Under the pieces are notes generated by a model, which saw nothing but the letters and a program-made list of their open reading frames with translations, did not search any database and was not told where the DNA came from. From contig JBBILC010000006.1 of the NCBI GenBank assembly GCA_037445115.1, positions 1-64,000 on the forward strand: a stretch of 64,000 nt of DNA, written 5' to 3'. This DNA comes from Trichothermofontia sp037445115. GTDB lineage: Bacteria > Cyanobacteriota > Cyanobacteriia > B231. Below, one piece after another: positions 34,204-43,050 of the stretch (its first letter is position 1; the number at the start of each line of letters is the position of its first letter). The position numbers and the translations under genes were made by a program.

Positions 34204-36432
34204 TTAACCGAACTTACCTGCCGTCGAAGCAATCAAGAATGCCGCATAGGTGACCACGAACCCAGCCGTAAAGTGGGCCAAGCCAACCAGACGAGCTTGC
34301 ACGATCGACAGCGCAACTGGCTTGTCCTTCCAGCGGACCAGATTCGCCAGCGGCGTGCGCTCATGCGCCCACACCAGCGTTTCGATCAGTTCTTGCCAGT
34401 AACCGCGCCAGGAGATCAGGAACATGAAGCCCGTCGCCCAGACCAGGTGACCCAACAGGAACATCCAGGCCCACACCGACAAGTTATTGGTGCCATAGGG
34501 GTTGTACCCGTTGATCAACTGCGAGGAGTTGAGCCAGAGGTAATCCCGGAACCAACCCATCAGGTAGGTCGAGTTTTCATTAAACTGAGCCACGTTGCCT
34601 TGCCAGACAGCTAGATGCTTCCAGTGCCAGTAGAAGGTCAACCAGGCAATGGTGTTGAGCATCCAGAACATGGCGAGATAGAAGGCATCCCACGCGGAGA
34701 TGTCGCAGGTGCCGCCCCGGCCAGGACCATCGCAAGGGAAGGAATAGCCGAAGTCTTTCTTATCGGGCATCAGCTTGGAGCCGCGAGCATCCAACGCACC
34801 CTTGACCAGAATCAGGGTGGTGGTGTGCAGACCGAGGGCGATCGCATGGTGAACCAGGAAGTCACCAGGGCCGATCGTCAGGAACAGCGAGTTGCTGGCG
34901 TTATTGACAGCATCCAGCCAGCCCGGTAACCAAACATTCGCGTAGTTGGGCCAAGCCGTGCTAGCAATGCTATCCGGGTTAGAGAGCAACACATTGAAGC
35001 CATAAAGCATCTTGCCGTTACAAGCCTGTGCCCATTGCGCAAACACCGGCTCGATCAGGATTTGCTTTTCGGGGGTGCCAAAGGCAACCACCACATCGTT
35101 GTGAACATACAGCCCCAGGGTATGGAAGCCGAGGAACAGGGAAGCCCAACTCAGGTGAGAAATCAGGGCTTCCTTATGCTCCAGCATCCGCGCCAACACG
35201 TTGTTCTTGTTAGCTTCGGGGTCATAGTCACGGACAAGGAAGATCGCACCGTGGGCAAAGGCCCCCACCATCAAGAAGCCAGCGATGTACTGGTGATGGG
35301 TATAGAGCGCAGCCTGGGTGGTGAAATCTTGTGCGATGAAAGCATAGGAGGGCATGGAGTACATGTGCTGGGCAACCAGAGAGGTAACCACACCCAAACA
35401 TGCCAAGTGCCAACCGAGTTGGAAATGCAGAGAGTTGTTATAGGTATCGTAGATCCCCTTGTGGCCTTCACCGAGCATGCCACCGAAGGGCGTGCCCTTG
35501 GGCGGATTGTGGGCCTCTTGGATTTCCTTGATGCTGTGACCGATGCCAAAGTTGGTCCGGTACATGTGGCCCGCAATGATGAAGATCACCGCGATCGCCA
35601 GATGGTGGTGGGCAATATCCGTCAGCCAGAGGGCCTGGGTTTGCGGATGGAAGCCACCTAAGAAGGTCAGAATTGCGGTACCCGCCCCTTGCGAGGAACC
35701 AAAGACATGGTTGGCCGTATCGGGGTTTTGGGCATAGACACCCCAGTTACCGGTGAAGAAGGGAACAAGACCCGCCGGGTGGGGCGCAACGGAAAGGAAG
35801 TTATCCCAACCCACATGCTGACCCCGGGCTTCGGGGATGGCGACGTGAACCAGGTGACCGGTCCAAGCCAAGGAGCTAACCCCGAACAAACCCGCCAAGT
35901 GGTGGTTGAGGCGAGATTCAGCATTCTTGAACCAGGACAAGCTAGGACGGAATTTGGGTTGGAGGTGCAGCCAGCCAGCGAACAGGAAGATCGCCGACAG
36001 GATCAGGAGGAAGATTGCCCCAGAGTACAGATCGCCGTTGCTACGCATCCCGATCGTGTACCACCAGTGATAAACCCCAGAGTAGGAGATATCAACCGGG
36101 TAAGAAGCCCCTCCCTGCGTAAAGGCGTCAACCGCTCCTTGACCAAATTGCGGGTCCCAAATTGCATGAGCAATCGGGCGAACATTGAGCGGATCTTTGA
36201 TCCACTGCTCAAAGTTACCTTGCCAGGCGACATGGAAAAGACTCCCAGAGGTCCACAGGAAGATGATTGCCAAATGACCAAAGTGGGAAGCAAAAATCTT
36301 TTGATAGAGATTTTCTTCGGTCATGCCGTCATGACTTTCAAAGTCATGGGCCGTGGCAATGCCATACCATATCCGACGCGTGGTCGGGTCCTGAGCAAGG
36401 TCTTGGCTAAATTTTGGGAATTTGGTTGCCAT
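34204..36432 (-). CDS. psaB: Photosystem I P700 apoprotein A2
   Basis: 742 residues, full length. With PsaA it binds P700, the core chlorophylls and the Fx [4Fe-4S] cluster; FPCDGPGRGGTCDISAWD near residue 566 supplies its two cluster cysteines. Eleven membrane helices with many histidines are visible, from the N-terminal ATKFPKFSQDLAQD to the C-terminal IASTAGKFG. It follows psaA by 141 bases on the minus strand, and a strong terminator lies just downstream, so psaA and psaB form a two-gene unit. Confidence 0.98.
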   Translation of the reverse strand: MATKFPKFSQDLAQDPTTRRIWYGIATAHDFESHDGMTEENLYQKIFASHFGHLAIIFLWTSGSLFHVAWQGNFEQWIKDPLNVRPIAHAIWDPQFGQGAVDAFTQGGASYPVDISYSGVYHWWYTIGMRSNGDLYSGAIFLLILSAIFLFAGWLHLQPKFRPSLSWFKNAESRLNHHLAGLFGVSSLAWTGHLVHVAIPEARGQHVGWDNFLSVAPHPAGLVPFFTGNWGVYAQNPDTANHVFGSSQGAGTAILTFLGGFHPQTQALWLTDIAHHHLAIAVIFIIAGHMYRTNFGIGHSIKEIQEAHNPPKGTPFGGMLGEGHKGIYDTYNNSLHFQLGWHLACLGVVTSLVAQHMYSMPSYAFIAQDFTTQAALYTHHQYIAGFLMVGAFAHGAIFLVRDYDPEANKNNVLARMLEHKEALISHLSWASLFLGFHTLGLYVHNDVVVAFGTPEKQILIEPVFAQWAQACNGKMLYGFNVLLSNPDSIASTAWPNYANVWLPGWLDAVNNASNSLFLTIGPGDFLVHHAIALGLHTTTLILVKGALDARGSKLMPDKKDFGYSFPCDGPGRGGTCDISAWDAFYLAMFWMLNTIAWLTFYWHWKHLAVWQGNVAQFNENSTYLMGWFRDYLWLNSSQLINGYNPYGTNNLSVWAWMFLLGHLVWATGFMFLISWRGYWQELIETLVWAHERTPLANLVRWKDKPVALSIVQARLVGLAHFTAGFVVTYAAFLIASTAGKFG

Positions 36433-36573
36433 AAACCTTCGTGAATGATGAACAACGAGTTCGAGATTGACAGCGGTGGACTAGCAGCTAAGTGACCCTC
36501 ACTTTAGAGGTTTGGCCCAGATCTCTGGGAGACACCTGTGGGCAATGGCCACCTAACCACTAGGTAGTCCACC

Positions 36574-38868
36574 TTAGCCAACCGAAATAATTCGCGCTAG
36601 GAAGAACGCCCAGGTGGTCACAATTCCCCCTAACAAGTAGTGGGCAACGCCAACCGCACGACCTTGGATGATGCTCAAGGCACGGGGCTGGATCGCAGGT
36701 GCCACTTTCAGCTTATTGTGCGCCCAAACAATCGACTCGATCAACTCTTGCCAGTAGCCACGGCCACTGAACAGGAACATCAAGCTGAAGGCCCAGACAA
36801 AGTGACCGGCCAGGAACATCAGGCCGTAAGCTGACAGCGCGGAGCCGTAGGAGGTGATCACCTGCGAAGCTTGCGCCCACAGGAAATCGCGCAACCAACC
36901 ATTGATGGTAATGGCGCTTTGGGCAAAGTTACCCGACGTGATGTGGGAAACGGTGCCATCTGGGGAGACAGTGCCCCACACATCCGACTGCATCTTCCAA
37001 CTGAAGTGGAAAATCACGATCGACAGGGAGTTGTACATCCAGAACAGACCGAGGAACACGTGATCCCAACCGGATACTTGGCAAGTGCCGCCACGGCCCG
37101 GACCATCGCAGGGGAACCGGAAGCCGAGGTTAGCCTTATCGGGGATCAGACGTGAGCTACGGGCGAAGAGGACGCCCTTGAGCAGAATCAGCACCGTCAC
37201 GTGAATCGTGAAGGCGTGGATGTGGTGAACCAGGAAGTCTGCCGTACCCAGGGTGATCGGCATCATCGCGACCTTGCCACCGACAGCGACGAGGCCGCCG
37301 CCAAAGGCATGGCTAACAATTTCACCCGCATTGGGAGCCGTGTTGCCGGGAGCCAAGGCGTGGAGGCTTTGAACCCATTGGGCAAAGATCGGCTGCAATT
37401 GAATGCCGGTATCCGAGAACATATCCTGGGGACGCCCAAAGGCACGCATGGTGTCGTTGTGGACGTACAGCCCGAAGCTGTGGAAGCCCAGGAAAATACA
37501 CACCCAGTTGAGGTGGGAAATGATCGCATCGCGGTGACGGATCACGCGATCGAGCAGGTTGTCCACGTGCTGCGAAGGCACATAGTCACGCACCATAAAG
37601 ATGGCCGCGTGGGCTGCGGCACCGACGATCAGGAAGCCGCCAATCCACACATGGTGAGTGAACAGCGACAGTTGGGTCGGATAGTCCGTAGCAATGTAGG
37701 GATAAGGCGGCATCGAGTACATGTGGTGGGCGACCAGGATGGAGAGCGAACCCATCCAAGCCAGGTTCCACGACAGTTGGCAATGCCAGGAGGTGGTGAA
37801 GATCTCGTACATGCCCTTGTGGCCTTCGCCCGTGAAGGGGCCCTTGTGGGCTTCGAGAACTTCTTTGAAGCTGTGACCAATGCCCCAGTTGGTGCGGTAG
37901 TAGTGACCCGCAACGATGAAGAGCACAGCCAGAGCTAAGTGGTGGTGCGCCGTATCCGATAGCCACAGGCCACCCGTGACCGGATTCAGACCCCCTTTGA
38001 AGGTGAGGAAGTCGGCGTATTCAGCCCAGTTGAGGGTGAAGAAGGGCGTCAGACCCTTCGCAAAGCTGGGATAAAGGTCGGCCATGAGGCTCGGATTCAA
38101 AATCCACTCGTGCGGCAAGGGAATGTCCGCAACGGTCTTGATCACCTTGCCCCCGATCGTCAGCGGGCTACCGGCGTCAATGGCATCCAAGCAGGCGTTG
38201 ATGGGCAGAGATACGTGGATCTGCTGACCGGCGTAGCCCAAGCAGCCGAGGCCCAATAAACCAGCTAGGTGGTGGTTCATCATGGACTCAACGTTTTGGA
38301 ACCACTCCAGCTTCGGCGCGGCCTTGTGGTAATGGAACCAGCCTGCAAAGAGCATCAGGGCGGCCATCACCAGCGCACCGATCGCCGTGCAGTACAACTC
38401 AAAGGAGTTGGTGATCCCGTTGGCCCGCCAGAGTTGGAACAGACCAGAGGTGATTTGAATACCGTGGAACCCACCGCCAACGTCGGCGTTGAGAATTTCT
38501 TGACCGACGATCGGCCAAACCACTTGCGCGCTGGGCTTGATCCCGGTCGGGTTCGTTAGCCAAGCTTCGTAATTAGAGAAACGAGCGCCGTGAAAATATG
38601 CGCCGCTAAGCCAGATGAAGACAACAGCTAGGTGACCAAAGTGCGCACTGAAGATTTTGCGAGATATATCTTCGAGGTCGCTGGTATGACTATCAAAATC
38701 GTGAGCGTTGGCATGAAGGTTCCAAATCCAGGTGGTGGTTTTGGGTCCCTTCGCAAGGGTGCGATCGAAGTGACCGGGCTTACCCCACGTCTCGAAGGAC
38801 GTTGGCACCGGGTCCTTGTCAACAACAACCCTTACTTTTGCCTCGCGCTCCGGCGGACTAATTGCCAT
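36574..38868 (-). CDS. psaA: Photosystem I P700 apoprotein A1
   Basis: 764 residues from the ATG at 38868 (MAISPPERE), with GAGGAG at the proper distance; an upstream in-frame extension of eight residues is not needed. FPCDGPGRGGTCQVSGWD near residue 585 holds the Fx cysteines. From memory most cyanobacterial PsaA are about 751-755 residues. The extra length appears to be a loop at residues about 222-240 (LDAIDAGSPLTIGGKVIK) before the conserved IPLPHE. The light-driven reaction centre core lies in the thylakoid membrane. Confidence 0.98.
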   Translation of the reverse strand: MAISPPEREAKVRVVVDKDPVPTSFETWGKPGHFDRTLAKGPKTTTWIWNLHANAHDFDSHTSDLEDISRKIFSAHFGHLAVVFIWLSGAYFHGARFSNYEAWLTNPTGIKPSAQVVWPIVGQEILNADVGGGFHGIQITSGLFQLWRANGITNSFELYCTAIGALVMAALMLFAGWFHYHKAAPKLEWFQNVESMMNHHLAGLLGLGCLGYAGQQIHVSLPINACLDAIDAGSPLTIGGKVIKTVADIPLPHEWILNPSLMADLYPSFAKGLTPFFTLNWAEYADFLTFKGGLNPVTGGLWLSDTAHHHLALAVLFIVAGHYYRTNWGIGHSFKEVLEAHKGPFTGEGHKGMYEIFTTSWHCQLSWNLAWMGSLSILVAHHMYSMPPYPYIATDYPTQLSLFTHHVWIGGFLIVGAAAHAAIFMVRDYVPSQHVDNLLDRVIRHRDAIISHLNWVCIFLGFHSFGLYVHNDTMRAFGRPQDMFSDTGIQLQPIFAQWVQSLHALAPGNTAPNAGEIVSHAFGGGLVAVGGKVAMMPITLGTADFLVHHIHAFTIHVTVLILLKGVLFARSSRLIPDKANLGFRFPCDGPGRGGTCQVSGWDHVFLGLFWMYNSLSIVIFHFSWKMQSDVWGTVSPDGTVSHITSGNFAQSAITINGWLRDFLWAQASQVITSYGSALSAYGLMFLAGHFVWAFSLMFLFSGRGYWQELIESIVWAHNKLKVAPAIQPRALSIIQGRAVGVAHYLLGGIVTTWAFFLARIISVG

Positions 38869-39002
38869 GGAGATTCTCCTCTCGCTAGACAAGGAACGAG
38901 GCTGCTACTGTCCCAAAATAAACAGTTTTGAGTACTGTACCTTTTTCCCGGCCATTTCTGAGAACTTGCGATCCAAAATTTTGAATCGGTTTGCCCAAAG
39001 AC

Positions 39003-39021
39003 CCGTCCGCCACACGGACGG
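39003..39021 (-). repeat. Hairpin in the psaA leader
   Basis: CCGTCCG and CGGACGG are perfect complements around a five-base loop. No T-run follows on the minus strand, so this is more likely an RNA structure in the 5' leader than a terminator. Confidence 0.5.
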
Positions 39022-39134
39022 ACTGAGCGCCGGCATCAGCATTACAGATGGGGCAGGGTATGCATCTCCGTGTTCAGCAGGGGCCGAGCCAGGAGGACAC
39101 ACAAGGACTCATGGGACAGAGTTCTTTAGAGCGT

Positions 39135-39140
39135 ATTATA
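39135..39140 (-). promoter_or_regulatory. psaA: Candidate -10 box (TATAAT) for psaA
   Basis: On the minus strand CTTTATAATACGCTC contains a perfect TATAAT. The hexamer 17 bases upstream is CCTGTG, a poor -35, which is common in light-regulated cyanobacterial promoters. Initiation here would give a leader of about 260 bases. Confidence 0.4.
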
Positions 39141-39450
39141 AAGGTCGGTTAAAATCCCACAGGAAACCCGTTAACAAAAATCAAAACTTGATCATCGAAA
39201 CATCGGCTAAAAACCATAAATCCGAAAGAAATTTCCAAATATTTACACTTCCTGTTATTTATTTACAAAAGTTAAAATTGGCAGTCCTCTATTGTATGTA
39301 TAGGGATGAGGGTAGATGGATAAGCTGGGGGTCTGTCATACCTAAAGTGGGGACTTGTCGGCTGGTGTCGAGCGTGAGGGGCAGGCGAAATGCTTACCCC
39401 ACAATGCACTCAATGATGTACTCAGGCTCATGTCGGCATTAATACGAATA

Positions 39451-39479
39451 ACCATCTCCTCCACTGTGGAAGAGATGGT
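39451..39479. repeat. Perfect-looking inverted repeat downstream of the DUF2811 gene
   Basis: ACCATCTCCTCCAC and GTGGAAGAGATGGT are complementary at 13 of 14 positions around one base. It lies 67 bases past the DUF2811 stop codon (minus strand). It has no T-run, so a terminator role is uncertain; a protein-binding palindrome is equally possible. Confidence 0.45.
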
Positions 39480-39545
39480 CGGGATAACGATCGCCAGGGT
39501 GAGCGGTAGAGGGCAGGCGGGATGCTGCGCCGGGGGCATCCCAGG

Positions 39546-39746
39546 CTAGACGGGGTGTTTGAAGAGGGTATCGAGGTAAACACGGGCCGCTCGGCGATCG
39601 CAGTCCCCGTTTTGTAACAAGAAGAGGGACAGGGCGGCGGCAAACACCCGATCCTGGTCCCAATCCGGGTGGGCCTCTAGGTAGGTCTTCAGGGAGTCGT
39701 GAAGGGATTCGGGGATTTCTGCCAGGATGCTGACCATTGCGTTCAT
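39546..39746 (-). CDS. DUF2811 family protein
   Basis: 66 residues. MVSILAEIPESLHDSL at the start, then HPDWDQDRVFAAALSLFLLQNG, match this short cyanobacterial family. No function is known; the helical make-up and small size suggest a regulator or adaptor. The start could be the ATG at 39746 or at 39737; AGGTT before the first favours 39746. It lies next to the psaA upstream region and the DnaA-box cluster. Confidence 0.8.
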   Translation of the reverse strand: MNAMVSILAEIPESLHDSLKTYLEAHPDWDQDRVFAAALSLFLLQNGDCDRRAARVYLDTLFKHPV

Positions 39747-40255
39747 GGGAACCTCGCTGCCGGGGATGAGTGAAGGATAAGCATGTCACGACTAAACGGT
39801 TCAGGTGGATGTTCAGACAAACCAAACACCCCCCAAGCCAGCGTGACAGGGAGTTAGACCGAGCTTCGACGGCATGGCAGTGCATGACTAATCGATATCG
39901 GTCGCATCATTTTGCGCTATGGGGGGGTGGGGTTGTCAACGCTGCGAAATGTTACGAGCGCCTAACCCGCAAAATGGGCTGAACGAGATTACTAGGGTTT
40001 GCGGCGTTTTCTCGTTACATTGCTTTACAAAAAAGGCTGGGGATCGGGGGGAGCAAAGGGCAAGGGGCAATATCCCCAGAAGATTCGGCAAAGGCTAATG
40101 GCAGCGTTAGAGCCTGTGGAAAACTTTTCAAAACCTGTGGAAAACTTTGGCATTGCCTGGGGAAAACCTGTGGAAAGTCTGGGGAAAAGTTTGGCTCAGA
40201 ATAAGAATTGCTAAATTTTGGGGTCAAGTAAGGTGGCCATAGTGTGGGTCCGTAC
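39747..40255. other. Gap with DnaA-box cluster, no gene
   Basis: 509 bases. The left part has a run of seven Gs and otherwise no recognised signal. From 40115 it holds the array of DnaA-box-like 9-mers. Two overlapping small open frames on opposite strands cross the array, but they simply follow the repeat and look spurious. Confidence 0.55.
40115..40188 (-). promoter_or_regulatory. Cluster of five phased DnaA boxes, candidate replication origin or DnaA-titration site
   Basis: Five 9-mers read on the minus strand: TTTTCCACA at 40115-40123 and 40136-40144, TTTTCCCCA at 40158-40166 and 40180-40188, and CTTTCCACA at 40169-40177. TTTTCCACA is the DnaA-box form used by cyanobacteria. All five point the same way, and start-to-start distances are 21, 22, 11 and 11, close to multiples of one helical turn. 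Whether this is oriC cannot be decided here: no dnaA or dnaN is in the window. Confidence 0.6.
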
Positions 40256-40636
40256 CTAATCTTGCCCGTGACGACGGCCTAGTTCGTAGACAGCACCGCT
40301 GATACAGGCAATCAGGCCCATGCTAATCGCCCAACTGGACCCTAGACCCACTTCGACACCGTAGTTACAGAGGCTTCCGATTGCCAGGAAGGGCACAATG
40401 CTGAGCAGGGAGGCATTAAAGGCATTTTGGGCTTCGCGGCCCCGGCGGGTGCGCTCAAATTCTTCGGCGGAGAGGTAGAGGGAGCGTTCGGCAAAGTTCA
40501 TCCAGCGCTGGAGTTGTTCGGTTACCCAGTCGCTCACGGGGGAGAAGCCCCAGTAGAGGGCCAGGGACCACAGGCTGGCTCCGGCAATGGTGGTGGCGCT
40601 GAGGTGGATGGGGAAGGGAAAGGGAAGGAACTCCAT
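40256..40636 (-). CDS. Small membrane protein of unknown function
   Basis: 126 residues from the ATG at 40636 (MEFLPFPFP); a longer frame to 40702 runs into a dispersed repeat. Two or three hydrophobic segments (TTIAGASLWSLALYWGF near 14, LLSIVPFLAIGSLC near 75, AISMGLIACISGAVYEL near 100) flank a charged middle with RRGREAQNAFNA. I recognise no family. It is 139 bases downstream of ftsH on the same strand. Confidence 0.55.
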   Translation of the reverse strand: MEFLPFPFPIHLSATTIAGASLWSLALYWGFSPVSDWVTEQLQRWMNFAERSLYLSAEEFERTRRGREAQNAFNASLLSIVPFLAIGSLCNYGVEVGLGSSWAISMGLIACISGAVYELGRRHGQD

Positions 40637-40679
40637 AGGGTTTAGGGGTGGCTGGGGCAAGGTGGCAGGTGGGTATCTC

Positions 40680-40759
40680 AACCACCAAGACACAAAGGAC
40701 ACAAAGATTACACAAAGTTCTTCGTGTCCCTTAGTGCCCTTCGTGGCTTAGTGGTTTAA
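40680..40759. repeat. Inverted repeat between ftsH and the small membrane protein gene
   Basis: AACCACCAAGACACAAAG is answered by CTTCGTGGCTTAGTGGTT, with a similar inner pair (ACACAAAG, CTTCGTGTCCCTTAGTG). It is located directly after the ftsH stop. The same sequence type occurs once more, unpaired, at 33993-34041. Confidence 0.65.
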
Positions 40760-40775
40760 AGACGGTGCGAAAGCG

Positions 40776-42662
40776 TTATAGCTGGAAGACCAATTGCTCT
40801 TTCTCCGGCACATCGGCGTACTCAGAGACAATGCGCCGGAATTCTTCGCCGTCGATCGTTTCCTTTTCGATCAGCAAATCAACCAGGCGATCCATGACTT
40901 CGCGCTGATCCCGGATCATCTGGCGGGTTTGGTCGTAGCAGTGTTCAACGATCGAGCGCACTTGGGCATCAATGCGGGCAGCAATTTCTTCGGAATACTC
41001 CGATCGCGTCATCCAGTCCCGCCCCAAAAACACCTCACCAGATTGGCTTTCCAGCGACAAAGGACCGAGATCCGACATCCCAAAGCGGGTGACCATCTGA
41101 CGAGCCATATTCGTCACCTGTTGCAGGTCATTCCCGGCCCCCGTGGTCACTTCCGCATCGCCAAAGATAATTTCTTCAGCCGCCCGCCCGCCCAAGGCAC
41201 CACAGATGCGGGCCAGCAGTTGAGCACGGGAGACCAGCATTTGATCCTCTCCCGGCATGAACCAGGTGAGGCCCCGCGCTTGGCCCCTGGGGATCAGGGT
41301 CACCTTTTGTACGGGATCATGATCCTTGAGCAGGGTGCCGACGATCGCGTGACCAACTTCGTGGTAAGCGATCAGACGTTTGCTCTTGCTGTCGATTAAC
41401 GGCGTCCCTTCCATCCCGGCAACCACGCGATCGACGGCATCATCGATTTCGTGCATCGTGATCGCATCTTTACGACGACGGGCAGTGAGGATCGCGGCTT
41501 CGTTCAGCAGGTTAGCCAGATCTGCGCCCGTAAAACCGGGACTCCGACGGGCGATCGCCTCCAGGGAGACTTCGTTGGCCAGCTTCTTGTTGCGGGCGTG
41601 GACCTTGAGGATTTCCAGACGACCCTTGATGTCGGGGGTGTCCACCGTAACCTGGCGATCGAAACGACCGGGGCGCAGGAGAGCCGAATCCAGCACATCG
41701 GGGCGGTTCGTCGCCGCAATAATAATGATCCCGGTATTGCCCTCGAAGCCATCCATTTCGGTTAGCAGTTGGTTCAGGGTTTGCTCCCGCTCATCGTTAC
41801 CGCCGCCGATCCCGGCTCCCCGTTGCCGACCCACCGCGTCGATTTCATCAATAAAGATGATGCAGGGGGCATTTTCCTTCGCCTTCTTGAACAGGTCCCG
41901 CACCCGCGAGGCCCCGACCCCAACGAACATTTCCACAAACTCAGAGCCGGAAATACTGAAGAACGGCACCCCGGCTTCCCCCGCGATCGCCTTCGCCAGC
42001 AGGGTTTTACCGGTTCCCGGCGGTCCCACCAACAGGACGCCCTTGGGAATGCGGGCACCGACAGCAGTGAAGCGCTCCGGTTTCTTCAGGAATGTCACGA
42101 CCTCCTGGAGTTCCTCCTTAGCCTCTTCCACCCCAGCCACATCATCGAACAGGACCCCGGTTTTGGCCTCCATCTGGAAGCGGGCACGGGACTTACCAAA
42201 ATTCATCGCCTGTCCGGGACCACCGGGAACATTACCGGAGCGTCGGAATAGGAAGAATAACCCGGCAATCAATAGGATGGGAAAAACCAGATTACCCAAC
42301 AAACCCCAGATCGCCCCATCATTACGCGGCGGATGAGTATCAATACGGACATCCGACTCGCGCAGTTTCGCGATCAGCTCCGGCGCATTCAGGGGCAGAT
42401 CGACCCGTAGCCTTTGGATGCGATCCTCAATATCTGGATCAGTGGCTTCTACGATCGCCGTGCGGCCCCCTTCGTAGAGGTCAACACTTAGGACCCGACC
42501 TGCCGCCAGATAGTCCAGGAAACGCCCATAGGTCATCCGCGTACTGGCCGTATTACGGCTCATCATGCTGTTCGCGGAGGCAAACGTCCCCTGCCAGAGG
42601 AAGAACCCCACAATCAAGGCGGGCAGTGCCCATAAAATGGCAAGTCTCCAGGAAAATTTCAT
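40776..42662 (-). CDS. ftsH: ATP-dependent zinc metalloprotease FtsH
   Basis: 628 residues. An N-terminal membrane helix (LAILWALPALIVGFFLW), a second near residue 125, then the AAA module with VGPPGTGKTLLAKAI near 205, FIDEIDAVGRQRG near 262 and the second region of homology ATNRPDVLDSALLRPGRFD. HEVGHAIVG near residue 427 is the zinc site. FtsH removes damaged membrane proteins, notably D1 of photosystem II. Cyanobacteria carry several paralogues; which this is cannot be settled. It is divergent from ppk1. Confidence 0.96.
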   Translation of the reverse strand: MKFSWRLAILWALPALIVGFFLWQGTFASANSMMSRNTASTRMTYGRFLDYLAAGRVLSVDLYEGGRTAIVEATDPDIEDRIQRLRVDLPLNAPELIAKLRESDVRIDTHPPRNDGAIWGLLGNLVFPILLIAGLFFLFRRSGNVPGGPGQAMNFGKSRARFQMEAKTGVLFDDVAGVEEAKEELQEVVTFLKKPERFTAVGARIPKGVLLVGPPGTGKTLLAKAIAGEAGVPFFSISGSEFVEMFVGVGASRVRDLFKKAKENAPCIIFIDEIDAVGRQRGAGIGGGNDEREQTLNQLLTEMDGFEGNTGIIIIAATNRPDVLDSALLRPGRFDRQVTVDTPDIKGRLEILKVHARNKKLANEVSLEAIARRSPGFTGADLANLLNEAAILTARRRKDAITMHEIDDAVDRVVAGMEGTPLIDSKSKRLIAYHEVGHAIVGTLLKDHDPVQKVTLIPRGQARGLTWFMPGEDQMLVSRAQLLARICGALGGRAAEEIIFGDAEVTTGAGNDLQQVTNMARQMVTRFGMSDLGPLSLESQSGEVFLGRDWMTRSEYSEEIAARIDAQVRSIVEHCYDQTRQMIRDQREVMDRLVDLLIEKETIDGEEFRRIVSEYADVPEKEQLVFQL

Positions 42663-43050
42663 ATTGCTTACTAACCTCTACACAATAGTGCCGCCGGACC
42701 CAAGCCCTTGGAGTCATGGCCCCTTGGAGTCATGCTCCCCTAGTGTCTGCACTCGATCCACGGCTCAGCGCTGCGAAAACAGATCTGAAAATTTCAGTTT
42801 AGGCAAGACACTCTGACAATTTCTTAACTAAATTTAACTTGATTCTCAGATTTGGAGCAAGTCATGGGGATAAGCCAGTAGACACAGCTATCCCGCGATC
42901 GCGCCCAGAACCTATAGTTGACTTAGGCAGCGGATGTGGACAGGATGGGCCTATCCCAGCCCAAAGCTCCGACGACACGAAGGCACAAAGTTATCCTTGG
43001 CCCTTCCCCTTCCTCCCTTCACCCTTACCCCTTACCCCCGGACAGACGCG
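42663..43050. other. Divergent ftsH-ppk1 intergenic region
   Basis: 388 bases. It contains a 14-base direct repeat CCCTTGGAGTCATG at 42705-42718 and 42721-42734 in the ftsH leader, an AT-rich patch near 42790-42850 (TTTCTTAACTAAATTTAACTTG) that could carry promoters for both genes, and part of a dispersed repeat near 42885 (CAGCTATCCCG). Confidence 0.5.
42705..42734. repeat. 14-base direct repeat upstream of ftsH
   Basis: CCCTTGGAGTCATG occurs twice with a period of 16 bases, 43 to 72 bases before the ftsH start codon. It could be two operator half-sites or simple tandem duplication. Confidence 0.5.

Larger units (their letters stand above)
38869..39545. promoter_or_regulatory. psaA leader and promoter region
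   Basis: 677 bases with no credible gene between psaA and the DUF2811 gene. Contents: psaA ribosome binding site, a perfect 7-base-pair hairpin at 39003-39021, a TATAAT box at 39135-39140, and AT-rich sequence up to 39300. In the AT-rich part TTTACA occurs at 39242 and again at 39262, 20 bases apart; the spacing is wider than the published RpaB (HLR1) site. A further inverted repeat lies at 39451-39479. Confidence 0.55.

Noticed and set aside
34273..37938. Long plus-strand open frames opposite psaB and psaA (up to 251 codons)
   Set aside because: Antisense shadows of two highly conserved genes with strong codon bias.
39242..39268. HLR1/RpaB site near the psaA promoter (two TTTACA)
   Set aside because: The repeats are 20 bases apart, wider than the known tandem site, and lie about 100 bases upstream of the candidate -10.
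39770..39982. 70-codon plus-strand open frame
   Set aside because: Rich in Arg and Trp without pattern, overlaps the upstream region of the DUF2811 gene, no family.
39999..40227. Two overlapping 70-codon open frames across the DnaA-box array
   Set aside because: Their sequences (PVENF and FPQVF repeats) only reflect the repeated 9-mers; no start signals.
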